This document shows positions 54,845 through 64,000 of a DNA stretch of 64,000 nt, piece after piece. Location: positions 14,126,268 through 14,190,267 of the forward strand of contig JABAKD010000020.1 in the NCBI GenBank assembly GCA_012845835.1, written 5' to 3'. The first letter of the stretch is position 1. Each line of letters opens with the position of its first letter. Below the pieces are notes generated by a model. It was not told where the DNA came from. It ran no database searches and worked only from the letters and a program-made list of their open reading frames with translations. This DNA is from Undaria pinnatifida (lineage: Eukaryota; Sar; Phaeophyceae; Laminariales; Alariaceae). The translations under genes were made by a program, and so were the position numbers.

Positions 54845-55907
54845 ACGTGCTGGGTCAAAGCCAAGACGCTTCCGCTGGATATGGAGGCTGATCTTACGGA
54901 TACGCACGGGAAGGTTGGGCAAGGTCCGAGGACCAACGCCCGAATGGGTAGGGTGGACCGTAACTGGACCAAGTCCGGCGGAAGGCTATCTCCCATGGCC
55001 AGGGGTTTTGTTAGTGGGTGAGCTTGCGCAAGTCCCACACTACCCGGAAAGATGACATTCCGGGTGGCTATCTCCACCGAACCTGACCCTCAGGGGACAG
55101 GCCGGGTCGACATACACACGCACCCGTATACAACGGCAGCTTGCGCTGCCGGGGTTGTAACGAGGACCAATGATAGGGACAGCTTACGCTATACCTACAA
55201 TGGGACTCGAAGGGTGCGCCAGCTAGCGTTGGGCTGCGAAAGCAACTGAGTTAAATCGACACACGACGCGTATGAAAATACGCGGAAGTGTGGTGAGCTA
55301 AAGCTTTATTTTTCCCCATCCGCCGGAGGATTAAAAAAAAAAAAAAAAAGTTGGGCAAGGTGGCAGCAGTGAGGTAGCGGCGCTCGCTGGGGCTCTAAAC
55401 AAGTTGAGCATGCGTGTGCACCAAGCCGAGAAGGAGGGATCCCCCGTGACGGACGAGGAGATGATCGACGTGTTGGCGAACCTGGATATCACCCCGGGAC
55501 TGCCTGCCGGCGAGGAGGCCATCGAGGCGGCTGAGGTTTGGGCGACAGTGGAGGACCAGGAGGATGTCATAGAGGCTATGCAACTCGATGCGGTAGACGA
55601 GATGACGGAAGCGCTGAAAGGCACCCACGTCAACAAAGTGAAAGCTGAAGAGATCGAAGACAGCAATGATGATACGACGGGGCACGGGGGCGGTGCCCCC
55701 CCGGCCTACGTGGAAATGTCGTTGCACGTCGTTTCTCTGGAGAGCGCAGCGGAGGCGTGCGGCAATGGCGATGCCTCCTTCTATCTGCAGAAGGCCAGGA
55801 TGTCGTTCATCAAAGTGCATGCCTCTAAGCCAGTGCAGCAGGCAGACATGAGGCAATTTTGTGAGCCTCAACAAGGCCAAGGGGGGGTGCACAGCGGAGG
55901 ACTGTAG
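54845..55907 (+). pseudogene. Transposase C-terminal fragment split by a retroelement
   Basis: CWVKAKTLPLDMEADL (54845-54913) and, after the insertion, SEVAALAGALNKLSMRV... to a stop at 55907. The tail is acidic (MTDEEMIDVLANLD-like, EAAEVWATVEDQEDV) and ends FIKVHASKPVQQADMRQFC. Both halves share the reading frame across the target duplication, showing that the frame was open when the retroelement inserted. Confidence 0.6.
54926..55349 (+). mobile_element. 424-bp poly(A)-tailed retroelement with 12-bp target duplication
   Basis: Flanked by perfect GTTGGGCAAGGT duplications (54914-54925 and 55350-55361) and ending in an A17 tail. The 3' ~210 bp match the copy at 43087-43309. No tRNA-type A/B boxes are clear in the 5' part, so it may be a SINE of another origin or a truncated LINE 3' end. 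There is no open frame of note. Confidence 0.9.
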
Positions 55908-56497
55908 TGCAGGACAGTACTGTAGTCAGCACAGTAGTGCAGTACCGTAAAATAGGTTGGAGCTCTGTTGTGAATGTGTAGAATAAAAGCAAAGAGTCCT
56001 CTCCGTACAACAGCAGTACGGCAGTATATATCTTCTTTGGGTGGAGTGTGTCTTCGGCGGGCTCTGTCGCCCGCAGCTCAATTAATATTATACTTCTCTA
56101 AACATGCAAAGTGTGTGTGCACCCGTCTGCTCTGCTGCTGTGCTTTGGTGTGTATTTTACACCACACATATTATTTACTGGGTTCAGCACTGGTACTGCT
56201 GCAATGCTGCACCTTCCTTCTCAGAGCACACGTATGATATCCCTCTTCGTGACGCCCTCTGGGTCATCTTCTGGGTCGGAGGCACTCTGTGCTGTACCTT
56301 AAAAGGCTGTATGCACTCAATAGGGCGGTTACCTCCTTTATTGGGATATCACCAAAAGCCCAATAGGATATCACCGAAAGCCCAATAGGGCGGTCAACCG
56401 CCCTATATCGAATAGGGCGGTCTTCCGAGATAGGGCGGTCAAAAACCTCGCTACACTATACCGCCTTATATAGCCCCCCCCACTGCTGCTGTACCAT

Positions 56498-56572
56498 TAT
56501 TTTATAAAAAATGAAAATACACTCCAGCTGTGAGATCGAATATTTTGTCGAAACTCATCTTTTCTGAAATAT
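56498..56572 (+). repeat. Family A repeat fragment
   Basis: TTATAAAAAATGAAAATACA and AGCTGTGAGATCGAATATTTTG, then stops after AAACTCATCTTTT. It begins immediately next to the right end of the pogo-like element. Confidence 0.75.
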
Positions 56573-56574
56573 TT

Positions 56575-57135
56575 TTTGACATCGCTAATTATAAGCAAGC
56601 GATACGTATTGCCAAATACAGCAGGCGAGGTGATGTGGTTATTATGCACTGTCACCGCCATTGAGCACGAGAGGGAGAAATGCGAATCGTTAGTGTTTTG
56701 AAAGAAACGCTTGGTGTACACTCGCTCAATTACGTTACCTCGTTAGTCATACTTTGCTTGGCATAGGGTTGGGAGTCGATCATGCAGACGGTATGTACCA
56801 AATACCTTACGTAATGGGTTGGTAGTGTGGTTTACCGCAATTTTAACATATCTGCCTGCGCTTCCTTTTCAAATTATTATTGCCTCAAATGTACGATTTC
56901 ACGCCCATGATCTGAGGTCGCCAATTGTAAGACAGAGATACATCTTACAAATACAGCAGGCGAGGTGGGCATGCGGTGTCATATATATGCGATGTCACCA
57001 CTATTGAACGCGAGGGTGACTTTACTTCGTTAGGCATATGCTACTGCGTTTGGTATGATAGAGGTTGTCAGGCAATCATGTAAACGGATGGAGGCTCGAA
57101 ATACCCTGCGTAATAGGTTGGTCGTGTGGTTTACC
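56575..57135 (+). repeat. Diverged ~330-bp tandem duplication
   Basis: Two units share ACAGCAGGCGAGGTG, a GTCACC.C.ATTGA.C.CGAG block, AATACCnTnCGTAATnGGTTGG and GTGTGGTTTACCGCA. No coding function visible. Confidence 0.65.
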
Positions 57136-57800
57136 GCAGTACATAGTGTACGACTATACGTCCTATGTTATCCCCACTGTCGTCGAAGATGTTGTGGTCC
57201 TGTAGATGTCGCGTTCATGCCTGGTGCTCTTGTTAGTGGTGCTCATGAAAACATGCTCTAACGTGTAGTAGTAGATGATCGCTGAGTGGTGTTCCTTTCC
57301 TTTACATCAAGCCAGGTAGTATATGCCAACGCAACCGCTTGCTTGAAAACGACATGGAAATTCCTCACACACCTGATAAAGAGGAGACTCGGCCCGAAGA
57401 TTGTTCAGTATACCGACGGTCAGAAACAGGTTATCGAGCAGCGCACTTGATTTTTATTACCGCTCCTCACTCCACCCAAGACACTACGGGCATGCGTTGG
57501 ACCCAGTTCGCTGATGATGCCCAAAACCAATTGCAAAGGAGGTGATGTGGTGGGCGAATGCTATAATGATTTACGCTGCTTCGATTGCCCCGTCTCTCGT
57601 TCTGTTTGTTCTTGCGTTCTTGATGAACCTGCCATTTGGCAACGAGCAGTTGTGACGCATTTATTTTTAGGTTTGTGTAAATATTTTATGTAGACTGTGT
57701 GATGTTTCTGACTCGGTGGGACCTCAATTTGGAACCCAGGGTTTATGGGTTCCATATTTTGACTGGGTTTCGTATGTGGACGTATATATGGTTTTGGTGT
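57136..57800. other. Intergenic, no gene seen
   Basis: Short open frames only; no domain or splice structure recognised. Confidence 0.4.
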
Positions 57801-58060
57801 GTTGTGCGTCCGCGTGGTTTTTGCTACACGTGTATGTTTCTTGGTTGATATTCTGGACTTCGTTCTCGTATTGTTTCAAAGTGGTGCTTCCCGCGTGATT
57901 GTTGCTACACGTATAGACTATGTTTTGGTTGATGTTCTAGACTTCGGTTATCGTGTTGTTTCGGTGTGGTGTTTTCGAATACAAATTATTTTGTTACCGC
58001 GTGGTTTTTGCTGCACGTGCTGCGTGTACGTTTTGGTTCACGTTCTAGACTTCGTGATCG
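57800..58060 (+). repeat. Three tandem ~80-100-bp units
   Basis: Each has CGCGTG.TTTTTGCT.CACGT, TTTTGGTTGATGTTCTAGACTTCG (with variation) and a GTATTGTTTC-like end. Confidence 0.75.
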
Positions 58061-58063
58061 TAT

Positions 58064-58142
58064 TATTATAAAAAATGAAAATACACTCCAGCTAAGCTGT
58101 GAGATCGAAGATTTTGTCAAAACTCATCTTTGCAAGCTGTGC
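58064..58142 (+). repeat. Family A repeat fragment
   Basis: TTATAAAAAATGAAAATACACTC, the AGCTGTGAGATCGAAGATTTTG core and CATCTTTGCAAGCTGTG. A 5-bp AGCTA duplication precedes the core. Confidence 0.8.
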
Positions 58143-58780
58143 TCAACAACGGCAGGGTTCGAGCGGGTCACGAGTAGGCAGTATAACATGGCGCTACCAT
58201 CGCAAAAAAAAAATCCAATGCCTTCTATCGAGCATCTCCCCTCCCAAATCGAAACCCACCGCCACACGTAGAGCAAGCACAAGTCGCCAAACACGTAACA
58301 TTGGCTTCATAGGTTACTGCTGCTGTGATATGCATCGTTCAAGATGAAGATAACGCAGGGAATCTGGGAGTAGATATTTGACACACAGAATGAGCTTCCA
58401 TTCCACGGATATAACAAGAAAGAACGGTAGACGAGCATGCCATGAGAAGAAAGGGTGGAGAAAGGGCAGCAGGTGGATTGTTCGATGCAAAGCCAGAAGA
58501 AGCAACCGTAACGGCAGCACGTGCGTTGGATCGATTCTAAGCCAGAAGAAGATGTACAGAAGGGAGTGAACAGACTTCGTCAATAGTTTTCCTATTTCTT
58601 AGTTTCCCTTGGTTTCCTTCTTTTGTGGTGATGTTCATGAGCGATGGACGTTAAAGCTCATCGTGCTGCACACCGTCCGACGATTGAAAAAAAATGAAAC
58701 GAAACATGAACGATACAGATTTACTATTTTGCTATACTGTACCGTATATATAAGCTTAATACACGTTTGGAAAACGAGGT
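58143..58780. other. Intergenic, no supported gene
   Basis: Open frames at 58314-58583 (-) and 58378-58569 (+) overlap antisense; neither has recognisable features. Confidence 0.4.
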
Positions 58781-59235
58781 ATCCTGACCGAGTTTATTAT
58801 ACTAAAACGTAAAGATTTTCCCAATTAAATTTCTCCAAATAAATAGGAAATCTGTACGTTCTAGGATGAAGTCAAATCGGCTGTCCCGCTTCCTTAAAGT
58901 CTTTGGCGGTCTCCTCACTCGGCGGTCCCGCTACCCGAAACCTCTTGGCGGTCCCCTATCTCGGTATCCTGACCGAGTTTATTATACTAAAACGTAAAGA
59001 TTTTCCCAATTAAATTTCTCCAAATAAATAGGAAATCTGTACGTTCTAGGATGAAGTCAAATCGGCTGTCCCGCTTCCTTAAAGTCTTTGGCGGTCTCCT
59101 CACTCGGCGGTCCCGCTACCCGAAACCTCTTGGCGGTCCCCTCTCTCGGTGGTCCCGCTGCTCAAAACCCGTTGGCGGTCCCCTCGCTCAGCGGTCCCGC
59201 TGCCCAAAAACGCTCTGGCGGTTCCCTCACGCGGC
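58780..59235 (+). repeat. 183-bp tandem duplication running into a GGCGGTCCC minisatellite
   Basis: Units 58780-58962 and 58963-59146 are almost identical (GGTATCCTGACCGAGTTTAT to GGCGGTCCCCT). They are followed by ~33-bp repeats with GGCGGTCCC and CGGTCCCGCTGCCC up to 59235, giving a GGPLxxRSRCPKP-repeat frame. Confidence 0.92.
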
Positions 59236-59329
59236 AGTCCCCTAACGCACTACAACAACTGTCGCACCTTCTACGAATGAATATGTGTTCGTGTTGTCCA
59301 ACGGTCAATCCTTTTTCATTACTATTGGG

Positions 59330-59650
59330 CATTTGGTTGGGTTCCCGCGGGAGTTGCCACGGGATACCGCGATATTGGCCACGGGATACCGCGATATATG
59401 CCGCGAGATTCCACGGGACCCCATTGCTTCCCATTTGGCATTTGGGAAACCGTGACTTCCCGTGATACCCCAGGTGTAATCTCGTCGGAGGCTGCGGGGT
59501 TTCTGCATCCCACAACGGATCCCAACTGAAATGTCGCGGAATATCGAGGAGAAACCATGAAACTTCACTCGCAAATTACCGCGGGAGCCGTCCGTGGGAA
59601 TCCATGACATCCCGTGGGCTTCGGTTGAGGTTTGGCTGATCGCGGGAACG
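59330..59650. repeat. CACGGGATACCGCGAT short-repeat cluster
   Basis: Repeated GCCACGGGATACCGCGATAT, CCGCGGGAG, CCCGTGATACCCC and related motifs, many of them short palindromes. Antisense open frames here are repeat artefacts. A related cluster lies at 60595-61065. Confidence 0.75.
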
Positions 59651-60594
59651 ACACCAACTTTTGTGCGAGCTCGCGGGCACAACCACGAGAGGCAATTAAT
59701 TGGAGACCAGGTCTATGCTGTACGGTACGAGGGTCATCGTTAATGTCTGTCTAAATTCGTTTCCAACCTTAACCTTCTTCTGTGCTTTTCGGCTTCTTCG
59801 CGACAAACGCCACCGGAATGACTCCTTGTTAAGCTGCCTGCGCCAAAATATGATTCGTTCAGGTATGCCTTTTTAGCGATGTATAGAGCCACTCGCGTGA
59901 GCGGCGTACGCTCGGTACGACGTGATTTTTTGAGTGCATAATTCTATGTTATAACGTACGTAGTAGTAGTAGCCTTGGTATTGGGTTCTCGTGGGAACCT
60001 AGTGGGTGGGGCGCATGCTACTGCAGCAGCAGGGAGGCACCCTTTTATTCTGAGGCCCGTTCCTCGCTTGAAGATCTCTGTAGGTCTCACCCAAAAGCTG
60101 ACGTTGACGCGTGCTACACGATAAAGGTAGCACTTATGGGCTGAAAAAAATCTAATGAATGACGGGGCTTCTTAACCCGACATCGCCGGAAATCGTTTTT
60201 TTTTGCAGCATTTCTTTCGTTTTATTATGCCTAGACCACGAGATTTTGCTCATCGGGGAGCAGTTTTAGTTTTTTCCCCAATCAGTGTTTTGGGTGCGGT
60301 ATTATTATAGAGCTCCTTGAGCGAGGAGCCTCCCGCGGAACAAAATGCCTGCACCTGCAGACTACCGCGCACGCAGCATGCGCGTCCGTTTTTTTTAAAC
60401 GCGAAAGGACTTGGTGTCAACCCGATGGACCATCTAATGGTCTGGGTTGACGGCGAACGGCAAGACAACACACCAACGATACTGGGTACCAGGTACATGT
60501 TCGTTTGTTTAATGAGGAGCCCCGCCAATCGTAAATGTTTTGGCCCCGAAAACACTCTACAACTGTACCAACACGGTAGCGCGCATCGTAAATA
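59651..60594. other. Intergenic with family C repeats
   Basis: Family C blocks at 60095-60250 (GACGCGTGCTACACGATAAAGG, GAATGACGGGGCTTCTTAACCC, CGCCGGAAATCG) and 60420-60545. No coding region is supported. Confidence 0.45.
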
Positions 60595-61065
60595 GGAACT
60601 CTTGGAGCTCGCGGGAGCTCTCTCGTGAGAACTCGGGGCACAGCAACGTTAGGCCAATTGGGCTCTCGTGGAAATTCGCGAGAAATCTTGGGATAATGCG
60701 CGAGGTTGGATTTCCGCGGTGCTTTAAGGGAGGTACGATCTTCACAGGTTCAGTGGAATGGTCCAAATTACCCAAGAATACAAAGCTAGACTCGCGCCGT
60801 GGGGTTTCTCAAGGCATCCCAATATAGGTCGTGGGATCCCATGACAACTCCTGTGTGTTGGAGCTACAGCAGAGTCCCGTGGGATTTGTTACCGGAAATC
60901 CCACAAACACATGGCGATTCTTACCGCGGAAACACTCACGGGAGGGAGTGAAAAATCCCCGAATTCCGCGGAATCTTTCCACGGGATATCGCGGGATGCC
61001 GTGCTGCGATCTCGTGGCATCCCATGACACCCGCGGGATCCCATGAGCTCCGACGGGACCCCACC
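60595..61065. repeat. Second CGCGGGATNCC short-repeat cluster
   Basis: CTCGCGGGAGCTC, CCACGGGATATCGCGGGATGCC, CTCGTGGCATCCCATGACACC, CCGCGGGATCCCATGAGC and similar. Direct and inverted copies alternate, so the segment can form many small hairpins. Confidence 0.75.
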
Positions 61066-61144
61066 AAACACAACAATACCCACCAAACACAACAATACCC
61101 CGCATATTTAGAGCGTCGGTGTTGTCGCACCTTGTACCACTACG

Positions 61145-61765
61145 CGCGCAGTTACAGCAGTATAGACTCTAGTATATAATATAGTCTATAGTGTATAGTA
61201 TTTAATACTCGGAGTATATACGTAGAGTCAAGGGGTGCATCATTATACAGCACTACTAATACTATAGACTAGTCTATACTATAGTTTAGTAATGCACCGA
61301 CAGTTGTAGCACACCGTCATTTCCCTTTTCAGTTTTGGATGCATGCTCTCCACTATCTGTGTGGGGTTGTGTATTGTAACACAGCGGACCCCGTACGCAC
61401 TACAGCAGCAGCGGGGGGCTCCAAAAACAGCCGGTATGTGCTATTAATATTAACAATAGCCTCGCTACTATTCAGGGGACCGGCACTACTAATACTATTG
61501 GGAACAATAGAGAGTTCTGACCGGCACTATTGGGAATAGAGAGTTCTGGTGGCGCCAGGCGATTCCGCCGGGCACTTTGGAGAGCAGTGGCACCATTCAA
61601 CCCCGGCACTATTGCGAGCTCCCCGAGCTGTATAGACTTTAGACTATAGGCTATGTTTCTGGCCGAGGAGAATAATCAGCACCGACCCTGGGACCATAGT
61701 CTAGTCTACACTGTACTCATCGTTTAGACTAGACCTACAGGGTAGACTTTAGTCTATAGCATCAT
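61145..61765. repeat. TAGTCTA/TAGACTA motif clusters
   Basis: Dense ATAGTCTATAG, GACTAGTCTATACTATAG, TTTAGACTATAGG and AGTCTAGTCTACACTG motifs at 61150-61290 and 61620-61765, with a CCGGCACTATTG cluster between them (61475-61615). Confidence 0.7.
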
Positions 61766-63512
61766 AACGTATGTACGAGTTACGTGCAAAAGGACTAGTC
61801 TCAAGGTCTTGGTCGATGAGGGCATACGATATACCAGTAGTACGTGATATGGTATTAATAGCTGTAGTACGAGTGTGAAAAATGACCATTGCAGACCGTG
61901 GGTGTGCTGGATGTCTTTCATGGTGAGTACTAGTCTGCAGCAGTAGCAGTACCAGTGGTAACTACTGGTAAGAATGACGACACGCACGTACGAAGTCCAT
62001 CCTGGTATTGTAAAAAAAACATCGAGCATTCGTGCTCGTATGATCGGTATGTTATTTTAATGCGTTTAATTGTGAATCCTTTTTCCAGGCGTGCATATTA
62101 CGTACAGTAGTCTAGTTCTATACGTACGGCCTCCTCCTGGTATTTTATTTTATTATAAAAATTTTGGGGCAGGTATAATATGTACCTGGTATAGTCTAGA
62201 CTATGTTTGACGAGCATTGGGCTCTAGTCTGTTGAGATGGCTATGCTATGCTTACTACCAAGGCACCCCTGCTGCTGTTGACCTGGTCACAGCTGTCCAG
62301 TTCGCATGACAGGATGCCGTAGCTATGATTGGATATCGTAGGGTAGCTTGCAGTATGTGGTTCTCGCGTCTGTCGAACAGATCTGCGTGTACGAGTACGG
62401 GCAAGATCGGCATGATATACGCGTTTTTGCAGCTTCCAGGTCTATGTAAGTGACCGCGTCGTGCAATTGAACCATCCACAGGGCCTTTCCCTTTTACTGC
62501 TGCGTTCACTCACCACTAATTTTCACGCTGTCTGTATTGCTTGATCTCTGCCCTTAACCTCCTTCACTTCGGCACGCCGTCTCGTCTCATCGTGCTGCGT
62601 GCATGTGAAAGGTGTTCGTTAGGATTTTACCGATCAAAAAGATTCCAGCAAATAATGACGGTTACGAATGGTAGGTGAGAATCACATACACCTTGGCAGG
62701 CGTTCTGCAGGATTTTTAACCTGGGGATGGTGGGCTGCCGTCTGCGTGTTGTTGTTGCGAGCTGATGAGGTCAGGGTGTTGGGTGTGGGCTCTTCGAGGC
62801 CCACCCTCCCACGTGCTATCCTTTAATACAACAATAATACCATGTGCCCCTCCGACGTGAAGTCAGCAGCAACAACACATTTTTTTGTCAATGCTTTTCC
62901 CAGCAGCTCGATCTCATTGCACCGCAAAAATCCAATGTAGACGGAAATATAAGGGTCGTATGATATTAAGTTTAATATTACATAGGTTATTATATTAAAA
63001 TTAAAAATGAAGAAGATCTGCGGTACGTCATGATACAAGTAGCTTCTGGGGTCTTGCCACTGTCCTGTGTGTTCCATCAGCGGCGGGGGATGACCACGCC
63101 GAGCCACCGTAATCGCATGGCCATACTGAGCGTACGGTGGATGTCCAGGCGTTATGCTCGCACATGATTGGCACAGCAGACTGCAAGAGAGTATCCAATT
63201 TGAATTGCCTTGAATAGCTGGGCATTTGTGTGGTCCTGGATCTACCACAGAACGGAGTTGCGAGTCACGACGGAACACCTTTGCTTGCTCGGGGTGATTG
63301 AGGGATAGCTGGCTTGCAGGGTGCTGTGTGCTATTGCAGAATGACCTGCCCTTTGCGCAAAACACCTGGCACCAGGTACCTGCGGTGCGGCTTTGGAGGG
63401 AAAGGTAAGGATCTTTGTAGATCCATATTACTGTAGTCTCGGCAATGCCAGGTAATAATACCCCAACGGTCTTTATTTCCCCACTTCAGGTTGGTACAGC
63501 AGTTTCAGTAAT
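61766..63512. other. Intergenic, no supported gene
   Basis: The longest open frame (62823-63365, minus, 180 codons) has no recognisable domain and crosses AT-rich low-complexity sequence. I do not call it a gene. Confidence 0.4.
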
Positions 63513-63640
63513 ATATTATAAAAATTAAAATACACTCCAGCTGTGAGATCGAATATTTTGTCGAAACTCATCTTTGCAAGCTGTGTGATACTCCGATCCG
63601 CGCATTACGGGTTGTGTGTCCTCATTAAGTATATGGCATG
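63513..63640 (+). repeat. Family A repeat
   Basis: TTATAAAAATTAAAATACACTCC, the AGCTGTGAGATCGAATATTTTG core, CATCTTTGCAAGCTGTGTGA, a CGCGCATTACGGGTTGTGTG block and CCTCATTAAG. It ends where the GGTCGGCGACTCCCC block would start. Confidence 0.85.
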
Positions 63641-64000
63641 TACATGTGGAGTACGTTCGAGCGTAAACTCTCCGCATGTCTACGCGTAGCGGGGGAAATA
63701 AACAACACAATACGTAGTACAAGTAGGTGCTGAAAACAAAAACAAAACAAAAAAGTGCTACCGAGTACAGAGTACGCAATAAAGGACAGCAGTGCCACTA
63801 GGATGCAGGCCACTGAATCGGACACAGTGGTAGGGCTTATACCCCTGGAAAGTAGGTTGCTACTACTGCTGTCGTAGATCTACCGCTGTGCAGCAGGCCA
63901 TAGTCTATACTGATATTTCATGCGGCGAGGTTAACGTTTTAAGACGGTTCCACCGTTAAATGGATTATTTTCTCAAGAACTAGTAGAGTGCCCTACTAAG
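63641..64000. other. Right edge, no gene seen
   Basis: Short GTAC/TACTAC-rich sequence with no supported coding region or recognisable element. Confidence 0.4.

Larger units (their letters stand above)
53874..56491 (+). mobile_element. pogo/Tc1-mariner-like DNA transposon remnant, 2.6 kb
   Basis: Terminal inverted repeats start CAG(T) and share GGGGGGGCTATATAAGGCGG, flanked on both sides by TA, the target duplication of this superfamily. Subterminal regions carry many GGGCGGT/ACCGCCC repeats. Inside are three (+)-strand protein fragments: a Cys/His zinc-binding segment, a pogo-like region (AELMKAAWGGVSAATIARYG) and an acidic C-terminal tail. The DDE catalytic core is not found, so this is a defective, internally deleted copy. 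Confidence 0.68.

Noticed and set aside
62823-63365. 180-codon minus-strand open frame
   Set aside because: No domain, no splice context, crosses AT-rich low-complexity sequence; likely chance.

Overview
The window is nuclear DNA of a eukaryote, most likely a stramenopile (heterokont) alga and plausibly a brown alga. Two observations support this. Genes are split into many short GC-rich exons with GT-AG introns full of microsatellites. The largest predicted protein also starts with a bipartite plastid-targeting leader whose cleavage motif (ADA-FAS, Phe at +1) is the heterokont ASAFAP type. The lineage is inferred from these signs; no search was run.

Layout. (1) 1428-3641 (+): last exons of a P-type cation ATPase whose 5' part lies off the left edge. 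(2) 3642-11844: repeat-rich intergenic DNA, including a foldback element with ~270-bp arms (10229-11355). (3) 11845-23695 (+): a 12-exon ABC1/ADCK atypical kinase gene, about 1176 residues, probably plastid-targeted. (4) 26459-42400 (-): a 9-exon gene for an HCF101-type Mrp P-loop ATPase (DUF59, ATPase, DUF971), a plastid Fe-S carrier family. Reading phase is continuous through all nine exons. A 6.8-kb intron holds a 1.34-kb tandem duplication and several (+)-strand coding-like exons of unknown identity. (5) 42401-49578: mobile-element graveyard with poly(A)-tailed retroelements, two foldback MITE families, tRNA-like B-box sequences and a telomere-like tract inside an inverted repeat. (6) 49579-50790 (-): a single-exon Golgi-type glycosyltransferase (Nucleotid_trans/GT77-like fold). 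(7) 53874-56491: a 2.6-kb pogo-like DNA transposon remnant with TA target duplications, itself interrupted by a 424-bp retroelement with a perfect 12-bp target duplication. (8) 56492-64000: repeats, tandem duplications and no supported gene.

How the genes relate: two of the four recognised genes (ABC1 kinase, HCF101-like) are expected to serve the plastid, in quinone/redox maintenance and Fe-S cluster delivery. They converge tail to tail across a ~2.8-kb interval. No operon-like organisation is expected.

The most unusual signal is a recurrent pattern of 'ghost exons'. Degenerate copies of the 3' ends of exons lie a few hundred bases to about 2.4 kb downstream of their parent exons inside introns (two in the ABC1 kinase gene, two in the HCF101 gene), plus a decaying array of at least four copies of the HCF101 terminal exon. 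I found no defence, CRISPR or prokaryotic-type system.
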